A stretch of 64,000 nt of DNA. Origin: Diplocloster hominis (GTDB lineage: Bacteria; Bacillota; Clostridia; Lachnospirales; Lachnospiraceae). The notes under the pieces were generated by a model that saw only the letters and a program-made list of their open reading frames with translations, searched no databases and had not been told where the DNA came from. The DNA is taken from the NCBI RefSeq assembly GCF_032380655.1, contig NZ_JAWDIY010000006.1, forward strand, positions 124,001 to 188,000, written 5' to 3'. Position numbers and translations under genes: made by a program. Of this stretch, positions 14,729 to 23,244 are shown in pieces. The first letter of the stretch is position 1; each line of letters starts with the position of its first letter.

Positions 14729-16777
14729 ATGAACGAGAAAATCCGATTAAAGGGACAATTGAAATCCTATATGCGATGGCCGTTACTGCTGACGATTCTG
14801 CTTGTACTGATGAATATATGGATCTATGTGATCGATCTGCGGGCCGGCGCGTTGATGACGGCTTTTGTTATCGTCTATGTTCTGGTCGTATTCATCCTTT
14901 ATATATACAACAAGCCGCTGATCGTCAATGAACTTATTTCATTTGCCACCCAGTACGGACAGGTTCAGAAGAAACTATTGAAAGAGCTGGCGATTCCCTA
15001 TGCGCTTCTGGATGAGAAGGGTAAGGTCATCTGGATGAATCACGCCTTCAGCGAAGTGACAGAGAGGGAGCGGACCTACCGGCGGTCTGTGACGAATATT
15101 TTTTCGGAGATTACCCAGCAGCAGCTTCCGTTGCAGGATGAGATGAAAACCATGCACGTGCACCTGGAAGAAAGGGATTTCCGGGCGGATTTGAAATACG
15201 TGGGAATGGAAGAGATGGCGGAGTCCAATACGCTGGTGGATGCGCCGGATTATGAGGGCTACCTGGTCGCCCTGTATCTCTATGACGAGACCGAGATCAA
15301 CCGCTATATTCAGGAAAATGAGGAACAGAGGCTGGTGTGCGGCCTGATTTACATTGATAATTTTGAGGAAGCGCTGGAGAGCGTGGAGGAAGTCAGAAGA
15401 TCCTTGCTGATCGCGTTGGTGGACCGGCGGGTGAATAAATATTTCTCCGGCTATGACGGACTGGTGAAAAAGCTGGAAAAGGATAAATATTTCGTGGTTT
15501 TCAAACACAAATATGTGGCCCAGCTCCAGGAGAATAAGTTTGATCTGCTGGATGAAGTGAAGACGGTAAATATAGGAAATGAAATGGCCATTACGCTGAG
15601 TATCGGTCTTGGTATGGATGGCGAGAGCTACAATAAAAATTATGAGTATGCCCGTATTGCCATAGATCTGGCCCTGGGCCGCGGCGGAGATCAGGCCGTG
15701 GTGAAAAAGGGCGAGAAGTTAGAGTACTACGGAGGAAAGACCAAGCAGGTGGAGAAGAGCACCCGCGTCAAGGCCAGAGTGAAAGCCCATGCCCTCCGGG
15801 AGGTTATGGAGAGCAAGGATAAGGTGGTCATTATGGGCCATCAGATCACGGATGTGGATTCCTTCGGCGCCGCTGTGGGCATCTATCGCGCGGCCAGGGT
15901 GCTGAACAAGCGAGCTTACATTGTCATCAATGAAGTGACCACTTCCATCCGTCCCATGATGGAAGGATTCATTGTAAATCCCACGGAGTATGAAGAGGAT
16001 ATGTTCATCCCCGGCGAGCGAGCCGAGGAACTGGTTGACAATAATACGGTGTTAGTGGTGGTGGACACGAATAAACCCAGCTTTACGGAATGCCCGCGCC
16101 TGCTGAATATGACCAAGACCATAGCCGTACTGGATCACCACCGGCAGGGGGCTGAGGTGATATCCAATGCAATCTTATCGTACATCGAACCGTATGCTTC
16201 CTCTACCTGTGAGATGGTAGCTGAGATTCTTCAGTATTTTGAAGAGGGAATTAAGATTAAGAACCTGGAAGCGGACTGCATATATGCGGGTATTATCATA
16301 GATACGAATAATTTTATGAGCAAGACCGGAGTGCGTACCTTTGAGGCGGCAGCCTTCTTAAGGCGCTGCGGCGCGGATGTCACCAGAGTGCGTAAGCTGT
16401 TCCGGAATGATATGGGAGCTTATAAGGCCCGGGCGGAAGCGGTGCGTCATTCCCAGGTTTACCGGGATGCCTTTGCCATCGCCGTATGCCCCAATGAAAA
16501 CATAGAAAGCCCTACCATCGTGGGAGCCCAGGCGGCCAATGAGCTGCTGAACATTATAGGAATCAAGGCGTCCTTTGTGCTGACGGAATATAACAACAAG
16601 ATTTACTTAAGTGCCCGGTCCATAGATGAAGTGAATGTCCAGCTGATCATGGAGAGGCTTGGCGGCGGCGGACATATGAACATCGCAGGCGCACAGCTTA
16701 CGGGCTATACGATGGAGCAGGCCATCGAATATCTGAAAAATACACTGGATCAAATGATAGAAGAAGGAGCGTTATAG
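14729..16777 (+). CDS. gdpP: Cyclic-di-AMP phosphodiesterase GdpP
   Basis: A 682-residue membrane protein that hydrolyses c-di-AMP and so controls osmolyte and wall homeostasis. Domains in order: two N-terminal membrane spans (about 17-60), a PAS-like region (about 75-180), a degenerate GGDEF domain ('YFSGYDGLVKKLEKDKYFVVF', about 230-250), then DHH and DHHA1 phosphoesterase domains. Catalytic marks are 'ITDVDSFGAAVG' (about 374), 'VVDTN', 'LDHHRQG' (about 470) and 'GGGGHMNIAGAQ' (about 648). The start at 14729 (after ATAGGAGAAACAGC) is chosen over an earlier in-frame ATG at 14651, because the membrane domain then begins normally. Next to rplI-dnaB, as in many Firmicutes. Confidence 0.95.
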   Translation: MNEKIRLKGQLKSYMRWPLLLTILLVLMNIWIYVIDLRAGALMTAFVIVYVLVVFILYIYNKPLIVNELISFATQYGQVQKKLLKELAIPYALLDEKGKVIWMNHAFSEVTERERTYRRSVTNIFSEITQQQLPLQDEMKTMHVHLEERDFRADLKYVGMEEMAESNTLVDAPDYEGYLVALYLYDETEINRYIQENEEQRLVCGLIYIDNFEEALESVEEVRRSLLIALVDRRVNKYFSGYDGLVKKLEKDKYFVVFKHKYVAQLQENKFDLLDEVKTVNIGNEMAITLSIGLGMDGESYNKNYEYARIAIDLALGRGGDQAVVKKGEKLEYYGGKTKQVEKSTRVKARVKAHALREVMESKDKVVIMGHQITDVDSFGAAVGIYRAARVLNKRAYIVINEVTTSIRPMMEGFIVNPTEYEEDMFIPGERAEELVDNNTVLVVVDTNKPSFTECPRLLNMTKTIAVLDHHRQGAEVISNAILSYIEPYASSTCEMVAEILQYFEEGIKIKNLEADCIYAGIIIDTNNFMSKTGVRTFEAAAFLRRCGADVTRVRKLFRNDMGAYKARAEAVRHSQVYRDAFAIAVCPNENIESPTIVGAQAANELLNIIGIKASFVLTEYNNKIYLSARSIDEVNVQLIMERLGGGGHMNIAGAQLTGYTMEQAIEYLKNTLDQMIEEGAL

Positions 16778-17224
16778 ATGAAAGTAATTTTATTGCAGGA
16801 TGTAAAGTCACTGGGAAAGAAAGGCGACACGGTCAATGTCAATGACGGTTACGCCCGGAATTTTATTCTGCCGAAGAAACTGGGTGTGGAAGCCACTACT
16901 AAAAATATGAATGATCTGAAGTTACAGAAAGCCCACGAGGAGAAACAGGCGCAGGAGATATATGACGAAGCGCTGCTGCTGAAGGCTCAGATCGAAAAAG
17001 CACAGATAAAGCTCTCCGTTAAGACAGGAGAAGGCGGAAAGACTTTTGGAAGCGTCTCCTCCAAAGAGATCGCGCAGGCCGCCAAAGAACAGATCGGACT
17101 GGATATCGACAAGAAAAAGATGCAGCTGCCGAATCCGATCAAGACCATCGGCACCCATGGAGTGCCCGTCAAGCTGCATCCGAAAGTAACCGCTGAGTTG
17201 AAAGTGATCGTGGAAGAAGCTTAG
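16778..17224 (+). CDS. rplI: 50S ribosomal protein L9
   Basis: 148 residues, the standard length. The N-terminal signature 'MKVILLQDVKSLGKKGDTVNVNDGYARNFI' type segment and the later 'KTGEGGKTFGSVSSKEIA' and 'IKTIGTHGVPVKLHP' confirm L9. The ATG follows the gdpP stop with no gap, and the ribosome site AGAAGGAG lies inside gdpP, so translation is coupled. Confidence 0.97.
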   Translation: MKVILLQDVKSLGKKGDTVNVNDGYARNFILPKKLGVEATTKNMNDLKLQKAHEEKQAQEIYDEALLLKAQIEKAQIKLSVKTGEGGKTFGSVSSKEIAQAAKEQIGLDIDKKKMQLPNPIKTIGTHGVPVKLHPKVTAELKVIVEEA

Positions 17225-17237
17225 GAGGAATCCTTTT

Positions 17238-18569
17238 ATGGATGAAGCGCTCATAAAAAGAGTACCGCCCCACAGCATCGAGGCAGAGCAGTCGGTTATC
17301 GGCTCTATGATTATGGACAAAGAAGCTATCGTCATCGCATCGGAATTGATATGCGGTGACGATTTCTATCAGAGCCAATACGGAATCCTCTTTGAGACGA
17401 TGGTGGAGCTGTACAATGAGGGAAAACCGGTGGACCTGGTCACCTTACAGGACCGCTTAAAAGCCAAGGATGTGCCGCCGGAGGTCAGCAGCCTGGAATT
17501 TGTCAGGGATCTGATCACGGCAGTGCCCACTTCGGCCAATGTGAAATACTATGCCAATATCGTCAGTGAAAAATCTCTGCTCCGCCGGATGATCAAGACC
17601 ACGGAAGAGATCACCAATGCCTGTTTCCTGGCCAAAGATAAAGTGGAAGACATTATGGAGGACACGGAAAAGAAGATCTTTGAGCTTCTTCAGACCCGGA
17701 ATTCCGGAGATTTTGTCCCGATCCGCCAGGTGGTACTGGACGCGCTGGAGAAGATCAATCTGGCCTCCAAGACAAAGGGAACCGTAACCGGTATTCCCAC
17801 CGGATTCCTGGATCTGGATTACAAGATGTCCGGCCTTCAGAACTCCGACCTGATTCTGGTGGCGGCCCGTCCCTCCATGGGAAAGACCGCCTTCGTCCTG
17901 AACATTGCCCAGCACGTGGCTTTCCGGGCCAACGTACCCACTGCGATCTTCAGCCTGGAGATGTCCCGGGAACAGCTGGTGAACCGTCTGTTCGCCCTGG
18001 AATCCAGGGTGGATTCCCAGTCGATCCGTACCGGTAATCTGTCCGACGCGGACTGGGAAAAATTAATCGAAGGCGTGGATGTGATCGGAAAGTCAAAACT
18101 GATGATCGATGACACCCCCGGTATCACAATCGCCGAGCTGCGAAGCAAATGCCGGAAATTTAAACTGGAACAGGACTTAGGACTGATAATCATCGATTAC
18201 CTGCAGTTGATGTCCGGAAGCGGCCGCGGCACCGATTCCCGCCAGCAGGAGATCTCCGATATTTCCCGTTCCTTAAAGAAACTGGCCAGGGAACTGAACG
18301 TTCCTCTCATCGCCCTTTCCCAGTTAAGCCGTGCCGTAGAACAGCGGCCCGACCACAGGCCGATGCTCTCCGACCTGCGTGAGTCCGGAGCCATCGAGCA
18401 GGACGCCGACGTCGTCATGTTCATCTACCGCGATGACTACTATAACAAAGACACCGAAACTCCCAATATGGCGGAGATTATCATAGCCAAACAAAGAAAC
18501 GGCCCCATCGGCACGGTAAATCTGGCCTGGCTGCCCCAGTACACGAAGTTTGCGAATATGGCCAAGTAA
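17238..18569 (+). CDS. dnaB: Replicative DNA helicase
   Basis: A 443-residue hexameric helicase. The N-terminal primase-interacting domain begins 'VPPHSIEAEQSVIGSMI'. The RecA-like core has Walker A 'AARPSMGKTAF' (about 211-221), Walker B 'LGLIIIDYLQLM' (about 315-326), and the 'LSQLSRAVEQRPDHRPMLSDLRESGAIEQDADVV' class motif near 355-388. No intein is present. It lies 13 bp after rplI with AGGAGGA between. A repeat unit follows 25 bp after the stop, so termination may occur there. Confidence 0.97.
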   Translation: MDEALIKRVPPHSIEAEQSVIGSMIMDKEAIVIASELICGDDFYQSQYGILFETMVELYNEGKPVDLVTLQDRLKAKDVPPEVSSLEFVRDLITAVPTSANVKYYANIVSEKSLLRRMIKTTEEITNACFLAKDKVEDIMEDTEKKIFELLQTRNSGDFVPIRQVVLDALEKINLASKTKGTVTGIPTGFLDLDYKMSGLQNSDLILVAARPSMGKTAFVLNIAQHVAFRANVPTAIFSLEMSREQLVNRLFALESRVDSQSIRTGNLSDADWEKLIEGVDVIGKSKLMIDDTPGITIAELRSKCRKFKLEQDLGLIIIDYLQLMSGSGRGTDSRQQEISDISRSLKKLARELNVPLIALSQLSRAVEQRPDHRPMLSDLRESGAIEQDADVVMFIYRDDYYNKDTETPNMAEIIIAKQRNGPIGTVNLAWLPQYTKFANMAK

Positions 18570-18594
18570 CAGCCCCAATATCCGCCGGATAAAA

Positions 18595-18662
18595 GGGGAC
18601 TGGCTCCTTTCGGCTGTAACGTCAGAGCGTAAGAAACTGCGTAGAGAAAGGTGCCTGTCCCC
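18595..18662. repeat. GGGGACTGGC-type palindromic repeat unit
   Basis: A 68-bp unit beginning GGGGACTGGCTCCTTTCGG and ending AGAAAGGTGCCTGTCCCC, with an ACTGCGTAGA core. It lies at the 3' end of dnaB. Same family as 14495-14563. Confidence 0.8.
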
Positions 18663-18751
18663 GGAAGTTGACTCGTAAAGGTCCGCATCCGGGTACCGTT
18701 ATAACAAAACCCAAAAAAAACCAAAAAAATTATTTTTTTTAAAAAAAGGGC

Positions 18752-18780
18752 TTGAAATTCAAAAAAGGATCATGTATAAT
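18752..18780 (+). promoter_or_regulatory. Promoter of tRNA-Gln
   Basis: TTGAAA (18752-18757), a 17-bp spacer and a perfect TATAAT (18775-18780), 19 bp before the tRNA. Confidence 0.85.
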
Positions 18781-18799
18781 ACACGTTGTTGAGCATTAA

Positions 18800-18871
18800 T
18801 GGGCTATCGCCAAATGGTAAGGCAACGGACTCTGACTCCGTCATTTCAAGGTTCGAATCCTTGTAGCCCAG
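18800..18871 (+). tRNA. tRNA-Gln (CTG)
   Basis: Cloverleaf with acceptor TGGGCTA/TAGCCCA, D-stem GCC/GGC, anticodon stem ACGGA/TCCGT around CTCTGAC, and T-arm CAAGG/CCTTG. The anticodon CTG reads CAG. The discriminator is G; CCA is not encoded. Confidence 0.95.
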
Positions 18872-18880
18872 GTTAAGAAA

Positions 18881-18914
18881 AGGTTGTCTTAATCAATTAG
18901 GACAATCTTTTTTC
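18881..18914 (+). terminator. Terminator of tRNA-Gln
   Basis: AGGTTGTCTTA pairs (with G-U pairs) with TAGGACAATCT and is followed by TTTTTT. Confidence 0.8.
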
Positions 18915-18990
18915 TATATTGAAAAACTTTCGCGGACAGATTTTTTGCAAAAGTATCAAAGCCCAATCAATAAGAACCCTGCCTGTTTAA

Positions 18991-19086
18991 GGGACTAACA
19001 GACTGAAAGATTAACAGGCGGAAAGATTAACAAGCGGAAAGATTAACAAGCGGAATGATTAACAAGCGGAACGCTTAACAGGCTGA
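18991..19086. repeat. 16-bp tandem repeat, about six units
   Basis: Units of 16 bp with consensus AAGATTAACAAGCGGA run from 18991 to 19086. The outer units are degenerate and units 3 and 4 (19023-19054) are identical. The array ends 36 bp before the thioesterase start, in the leader region. No promoter can be placed with confidence. Confidence 0.85.
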
Positions 19087-19122
19087 ATGACCATAGGAAT
19101 TAGATGAAAAGAGGGCGTGAGA

Positions 19123-19827
19123 ATGTATCAGTTTGAGAGCAGAGTGCGTTACAGCGAAGTAGGAGCCGACGGGCTGCTGACATTAAATGGAGTACTGAAC
19201 TATTTTCAGGACTGCAGTACCTTTCACTCCGAAGATGTAGGGCTTGGAGTGGAGCACTTGAAGGAAAAGCACAGGGCGTGGCTGCTGAGCTCCTGGCAGG
19301 TGGTAGTTGACCGGTATCCGGGCCTGGGAGAAAAGATCGTGGTGGCGACCTGGCCTTATGATTTTAAGTTATTCTATGGGTATCGTAATTTCGCGCTGTT
19401 CGGCCAGGATGGGGAGAGGCTTGCGTATGCCAATTCGATCTGGGCGTTTATCGATACGCTGACCGGGCACCCCACGAAGATCAAAGAGGCAGATGTGGCG
19501 GCCTACGGAGAGGACCCGAAGCTTGAGATGGATTATGCTCCGAGGAAGGTGGCCGTGCCGGAGGAATGTGTGCCGGCAGCGGAATTCCCGGTGCGCAAGT
19601 ACCATATCGATACCAACCAGCATGTAAATAACGCGCAGTACATCCAGATGGCCAGAGAGTGCATTCCGCAGATCTATCCGATTCATGAAATGCGCGCGGA
19701 GTACCGCAGAGCTGCGGTCCTGGGTGATATGATATTCCCGGAGATCCACAGGGGGGACGGAAGCGATACGGTCCTGCTGTGTGATGGACAGAAGAACCCG
19801 TATGCGGTGGTTCAGCTGATGAGATAG
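19123..19827 (+). CDS. Acyl-ACP thioesterase
   Basis: About 234 residues with a double hot-dog fold of the FatA/bacterial acyl-ACP thioesterase family, which releases fatty acids from acyl carrier protein. The N-terminal 'YQFESRVRYSEVGADGLLTLNGVLNYFQDCSTFHS' type region and the catalytic segment 'DTNQHVNNAQYIQMARE' (about 168-184; Asp, Asn and His) are clear. AGAGGG at about 19110 suits ATG 19123; a GTG at 19117 is in frame. It may be co-transcribed with the CvfB-like gene 86 bp downstream. Confidence 0.9.
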   Translation: MYQFESRVRYSEVGADGLLTLNGVLNYFQDCSTFHSEDVGLGVEHLKEKHRAWLLSSWQVVVDRYPGLGEKIVVATWPYDFKLFYGYRNFALFGQDGERLAYANSIWAFIDTLTGHPTKIKEADVAAYGEDPKLEMDYAPRKVAVPEECVPAAEFPVRKYHIDTNQHVNNAQYIQMARECIPQIYPIHEMRAEYRRAAVLGDMIFPEIHRGDGSDTVLLCDGQKNPYAVVQLMR

Positions 19828-19913
19828 ACAAGGAACGTGATGTGGCCGCGATGTGCCAATGGGCCCATGGGCGGATAGTTTTGTGCATAAGATGCACTGG
19901 ACGGAGGAAGACG

Positions 19914-20747
19914 ATGTTTGAATTGGGTAAGAGGCAGACACTGAAGATGGTGAAAAGAGTGGAGTTCGGTGCCTACCTGGGAGAACAGGAAAATGCGGAA
20001 GACCGGGTGCTGCTGCCGATACGTCAGGTGCCGGAAGGCCTGGAACATGGGGATGCGATTGAAGTATTTCTCTATAAGGATTCCAAGGACAGGCTGATCG
20101 CAACCACCAGCCGGCCATTGCTGCAGATCGGAGAGATAGCCAGGCTTAAGGTGGCTGAGACCGGTAAGATCGGCGCTTTTTTGGACTGGGGGCTGGAAAA
20201 GGATCTGCTGCTGCCGTTTAAGGAGCAGACAGCGAAGGTCGGCGAGGGTGACGAGGTGCTGGTTTCCCTGTATGAGGATAAGAGCAGTCGTCTGTGCGCC
20301 ACGATGAAAATCTATGAATATTTGTCCAAGCAGACGCCCTATACGATCGGGGATAAGGTGGAGGGAACGGTCTATGAGCTCAGCGACAGGTTTGGCGCAT
20401 TTGTGGCTGTGGACGATCATTATTCCGCGCTGATACCGGCGAAAGAATGCTTTGGGGAATTTCATGTGGGTGACCGGGTCAGCGCCCGTGTGACCGCGGT
20501 GAAGGAAGACGGTAAGATGGACTTAAGCGTGCGCCGGAAGGCTTATCTGCAGATGGACGCGGATGTGGAAGCCGTTCTGAAAGTGATGGAGAGTTACGGC
20601 GGAAAGCTCCCGTTTAATGACAAAGTGTCGCCGGAAGTCATCAAAAAAGAATTCCATTTAAGTAAAAATGCCTTTAAACGGGCAGTGGGCAGACTTTTAA
20701 AAGCCGGGAAAGTAGAAATAACCGATAACGGGATTCTGTTAAAGTAA
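19914..20747 (+). CDS. CvfB-like S1 RNA-binding protein
   Basis: A 277-residue cytoplasmic protein with the CvfB layout: a first OB domain, S1-type RNA-binding domains ('RLKVAETGKIGAFLDWGLEKDLLLPFKEQ', about 75-105; 'GDKVEGTVYELSDRFGAFVAVDDHYSALIP', about 145-175), and a C-terminal winged helix ('LPFNDKVSPEVIKKEFHLSKNAFKRAVGRLLKAGKV'). ATG 19914 follows GGAGGAAGACG; the frame is open 24 codons upstream without a good site. CvfB affects virulence and RNA metabolism in Staphylococcus; its role here is inferred by family. Confidence 0.85.
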   Translation: MFELGKRQTLKMVKRVEFGAYLGEQENAEDRVLLPIRQVPEGLEHGDAIEVFLYKDSKDRLIATTSRPLLQIGEIARLKVAETGKIGAFLDWGLEKDLLLPFKEQTAKVGEGDEVLVSLYEDKSSRLCATMKIYEYLSKQTPYTIGDKVEGTVYELSDRFGAFVAVDDHYSALIPAKECFGEFHVGDRVSARVTAVKEDGKMDLSVRRKAYLQMDADVEAVLKVMESYGGKLPFNDKVSPEVIKKEFHLSKNAFKRAVGRLLKAGKVEITDNGILLK

Positions 20748-20785
20748 CAAATATCAACAAAGATTCACAAAGTTTCAAAAAATAG

Positions 20786-20813
20786 TTGCATTCCGACGGA
20801 TTTCAGCTATACT
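20786..20813 (+). promoter_or_regulatory. Promoter of the 77-residue protein gene
   Basis: TTGCAT (20786-20791), a 16-bp spacer and TATACT (20808-20813), 34 bp before the ATG. Confidence 0.6.
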
Positions 20814-20846
20814 GTAGGTAGAATATAAAGAGAGGAGGAGAATTGA

Positions 20847-21080
20847 ATGAAAGTCCAAAACATAACAGATATTGATAAATTCTTCCAGGTAGTGGATGGC
20901 TGTAAAGGTAAAGTGGAGTTAGTAACAGGCGAAGGTGACAGACTGAACCTGAAATCCAAGCTTTCCCAGTATGTATCGATGGCGAATATTTTTTCTAACG
21001 GAGAGATCCCTGAGTTAGAGATCATCGCTTACGAAAAGGAAGACATTGATAAATTGGTAGCATTCATGATCAATGGTTGA
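20847..21080 (+). CDS. Conserved-looking small protein, unknown function
   Basis: 77 residues, with its own promoter, a strong AGGAGGAG ribosome site and a dedicated terminator, so almost certainly real and probably well expressed. It is soluble and mixed alpha/beta, with a central 'CKGKVELVTGEGDRLNLKSKL' type segment and a C-terminal amphipathic helix ending in 'MING'. I recall similar short proteins in Lachnospiraceae but no function for them, and I do not assign one. Confidence 0.8.
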   Translation: MKVQNITDIDKFFQVVDGCKGKVELVTGEGDRLNLKSKLSQYVSMANIFSNGEIPELEIIAYEKEDIDKLVAFMING

Positions 21081-21084
21081 TAAA

Positions 21085-21129
21085 ATGCCGTGACCCCATA
21101 TGCAGAAATAGGGATCACGGCATTTTTTA
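21085..21129 (+). terminator. Terminator of the 77-residue protein gene
   Basis: ATGCCGTGACCCCATA pairs with TAGGGATCACGGCAT (one bulge) and is followed by TTTTTTAT. Confidence 0.9.
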
Positions 21130-21130
21130 T

Positions 21131-21164
21131 TCAAAAAAGAGTTTCGCTTGCGAAACTCTTTTTC
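21131..21164 (-). terminator. Bidirectional terminator between convergent genes
   Basis: GAGTTTCGC/GCGAAACTC with A-run on one side and T-run on the other. The stem is the same as the third hairpin of the 126-bp repeat, with the loop inverted. It serves the RpiR regulator gene on the minus strand and backs up the preceding terminator. Confidence 0.75.
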
Positions 21165-21166
21165 AT

Positions 21167-22030
21167 TTATAATTTAGTTTCGGCCAAAATCAGTTCGATT
21201 TCGTCTAAATGGGAATTTAATCCATCCGGCAGAGTACCCAGCCGGATCTTCTCTCGGTGCTGAATAAAATACAGCAGCGCATCACTGACCGCGATCTCAC
21301 AAAGCGGGGAATCCGGCCCCTTAGAACCAAACAGGCTGTTTTCCGCCGTGGAAAGCAGGACATAATCAGCATCCTTTGACAACAGGGAATGTTCTTCCGC
21401 TGTTATGGCGATGATCTTCATTCCCATCTTTGTAGCCACATTCACTGCCTGCAGAACCTGCTTCGATATCCCTGACCGGGATATGGCGATCAACACGTCA
21501 TCAGGCTTTCCCAGGCTGATGTGGTTTAGAAAATGTTCCGCTATTGAGGTGCAGTAGGAAGCGATTCCAAAACGCTCCAGCCGGAAGCTCAGATCCAGGG
21601 CGATCGGGATCGTATTGCCGACAGCTACCACATAGACGAGCCTGCTTTGGCTGATGATGGATGCGCACTCTAATAATAATCCGGACTCCAGCCGGGGGAT
21701 CATGGCACTGATATTACGGGAGCTCTGTTCAAATACCTGCTTGACCGAATCCATATCAGGATTCGAACTGCTGGCTTCGAACCGGCCGTCCCGCCCCAGA
21801 TCACCAGACAGGATCAGACGCATCTGGTAATATCCCTGATAGCCGATATGTTTACACATCCGGATAACAGTCGCCTCGCTGGCGCCGCTTTCATTGGCCA
21901 TGCCGGTTACATTCAGCATAACAGCCTTCTGCGGATTCTTTCGGATACAGTCTGCCACTTTTTTTTCTGCAATAAAAAGCTGGTCATAGTAGAGATCGAT
22001 ATTCTCCAGTACTGTTTTATGTTCTTCCAT
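21167..22030 (-). CDS. RpiR/MurR-family transcriptional regulator
   Basis: A 287-residue sugar-phosphate-responsive regulator. The N-terminal HTH_6 domain (about 1-75) contains 'MANESGASEATVIRMCKHIGYQGYYQMR'. The C-terminal SIS phosphosugar-binding domain (about 120-255) contains 'VYVVAVGNTIPIALDLSFRLERFG' and 'PDDVLIAISRSGISKQVLQAVNVATKMGMKIIAIT', where 'ISRSG' is the sugar-phosphate loop. It follows the aldolase gene by 46 bp on the same strand. It probably controls the divergent aldolase/cupin region; see the palindromes at 23078 and 23150. Confidence 0.9.
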   Translation of the reverse strand: MEEHKTVLENIDLYYDQLFIAEKKVADCIRKNPQKAVMLNVTGMANESGASEATVIRMCKHIGYQGYYQMRLILSGDLGRDGRFEASSSNPDMDSVKQVFEQSSRNISAMIPRLESGLLLECASIISQSRLVYVVAVGNTIPIALDLSFRLERFGIASYCTSIAEHFLNHISLGKPDDVLIAISRSGISKQVLQAVNVATKMGMKIIAITAEEHSLLSKDADYVLLSTAENSLFGSKGPDSPLCEIAVSDALLYFIQHREKIRLGTLPDGLNSHLDEIELILAETKL

Positions 22031-22076
22031 GCAGCCTCCATCGGCCCGGTATCCGCAGTTATCTGTACAGCTAAAC

Positions 22077-22946
22077 CTACAGCGTATAATACTTCATCTT
22101 ATCATCATCGTTAAATAGTTCGATTTTCTGATAAATGATTTTCTCCATAGCGGCAACACTATCCGGATAAAGTTCAAAAGGCTCTCTGATTTTTTCGTCA
22201 TTGTTAAGTGTTATCCTAAGCTGCTGATAGAAAGCATCTTTTATGTCGGAAGATATGTTGATTTTGTTTATTCCGCGTTTTACCGACTCTGCGATTTCAG
22301 AATCTTTATTTGCGGAGCCGCCGTGAAGAACGAGCGGTACCGAAACCTTACTCTTTATTTCGGATAATAATTCCTGTTTTAGTTCAGGCTTGAAGCCAGG
22401 AGGGTAGATGCCATGGGCTGTTCCGATCGCAACAGCTAATGTATCACATCCTGTCCTCTCCACGAATTGCACCGCGTCAGCCGGATTGGTGTAGATAATA
22501 TGGTCCGTACCGCCTTCTGTATCACCCAGGGTGGTGCCGATGGTCCCTAATTCAGCTTCCACAGATACGCCGAGAGGATGTGCGATAGCAACCACTTTTT
22601 TGGTGATTTCGATATTTTCTTCAAAAGGCAAGTGGGAAGCATCTATCATAACAGAAGTAAATCCATCCCGAATCGCGCGTTGAATCTGTTCGATCGTGCT
22701 CCCGTGGTCCAGATGGATCACCATGGGGACATGGGATTTGTTGGCCCGGTCGATACACATCGCAAGAAAGCTGTCGCCCTGAAAGGACAGCTCGTCGGGA
22801 TGTATGGCTAATATTACAGGTGCTTTCTTCTTCTCACAACATTCTACAACAGCATTTAGTATTTGTCCAGTACCGATATTAAAGGCCGGAACTGCAAAGT
22901 TATGCTGGTTTGCCACTGCTAAAAGCTCTTTCATGTTCATTAACAT
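22077..22946 (-). CDS. Class II ketose-bisphosphate aldolase
   Basis: A 290-residue zinc aldolase of the FbaA/GatY/KbaY family, which cleaves ketose-1,6-bisphosphates (fructose or tagatose type) to dihydroxyacetone phosphate and an aldehyde. 'VPMVIHLDHGS' carries the catalytic Asp and a zinc His, 'EAELGTIGTTLGDTEGG' holds the metal Glu loop, 'AIGTAHGIYPPG' holds the second zinc His, and 'LVLHGGSANKD' the third. The start at 22946 follows AGGAGGAAG with 10-bp spacing; the frame is open 20 codons further. It is divergent from the cupin-TIM-RpiB-DhaKL operon and co-directional with the RpiR regulator. Confidence 0.88.
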   Translation of the reverse strand: MLMNMKELLAVANQHNFAVPAFNIGTGQILNAVVECCEKKKAPVILAIHPDELSFQGDSFLAMCIDRANKSHVPMVIHLDHGSTIEQIQRAIRDGFTSVMIDASHLPFEENIEITKKVVAIAHPLGVSVEAELGTIGTTLGDTEGGTDHIIYTNPADAVQFVERTGCDTLAVAIGTAHGIYPPGFKPELKQELLSEIKSKVSVPLVLHGGSANKDSEIAESVKRGINKINISSDIKDAFYQQLRITLNNDEKIREPFELYPDSVAAMEKIIYQKIELFNDDDKMKYYTL

Positions 22947-23045
22947 AGTTACTTCTTCCTCCTGAAATAAATTTTCAATGAAATATTTTTTCTTAGAAAT
23001 CCCCATTTCTAAATATAAGTGACCTTTTGCTGCGCTTATAGCTAT

Positions 23046-23089
23046 ATATTAGCGGATATTCTCTGGTCTTGTCAATGTTTTCGTGAAAA
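23046..23089 (-). promoter_or_regulatory. Promoter of the aldolase-RpiR operon with adjacent palindrome
   Basis: On the minus strand TTGACA (23075-23070), an 18-bp spacer and TAATAT (23051-23046) drive the aldolase gene. Just upstream of the -35, TTTTCGTGAAAA (23078-23089) is palindromic at 10 of 12 positions, the GAAA-type half-site shape bound by RpiR proteins. Confidence 0.6.
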
Positions 23090-23149
23090 AAATTTTTATA
23101 TTTATTTACTTTTACTACATATCATGCTAATATCAAAGCAGAAATCCCT

Positions 23150-23161
23150 ATTTCATGAAAT
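23150..23161. promoter_or_regulatory. Perfect 12-bp palindrome, candidate RpiR operator
   Basis: ATTTCATGAAAT lies between the divergent aldolase and cupin genes, 84 bp before the cupin start. Its GAAAT half-sites resemble the 23078 palindrome. The rest of 22947-23244 is AT-rich leader sequence with no gene. Confidence 0.45.
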
Positions 23162-23244
23162 TTTATTTTTTCTATCACAAGAAAACACAAGAGAAAAAAA
23201 TGAGAGCAGGATATTACGCTATTTTAATTAGGAGGGAATTTGAA

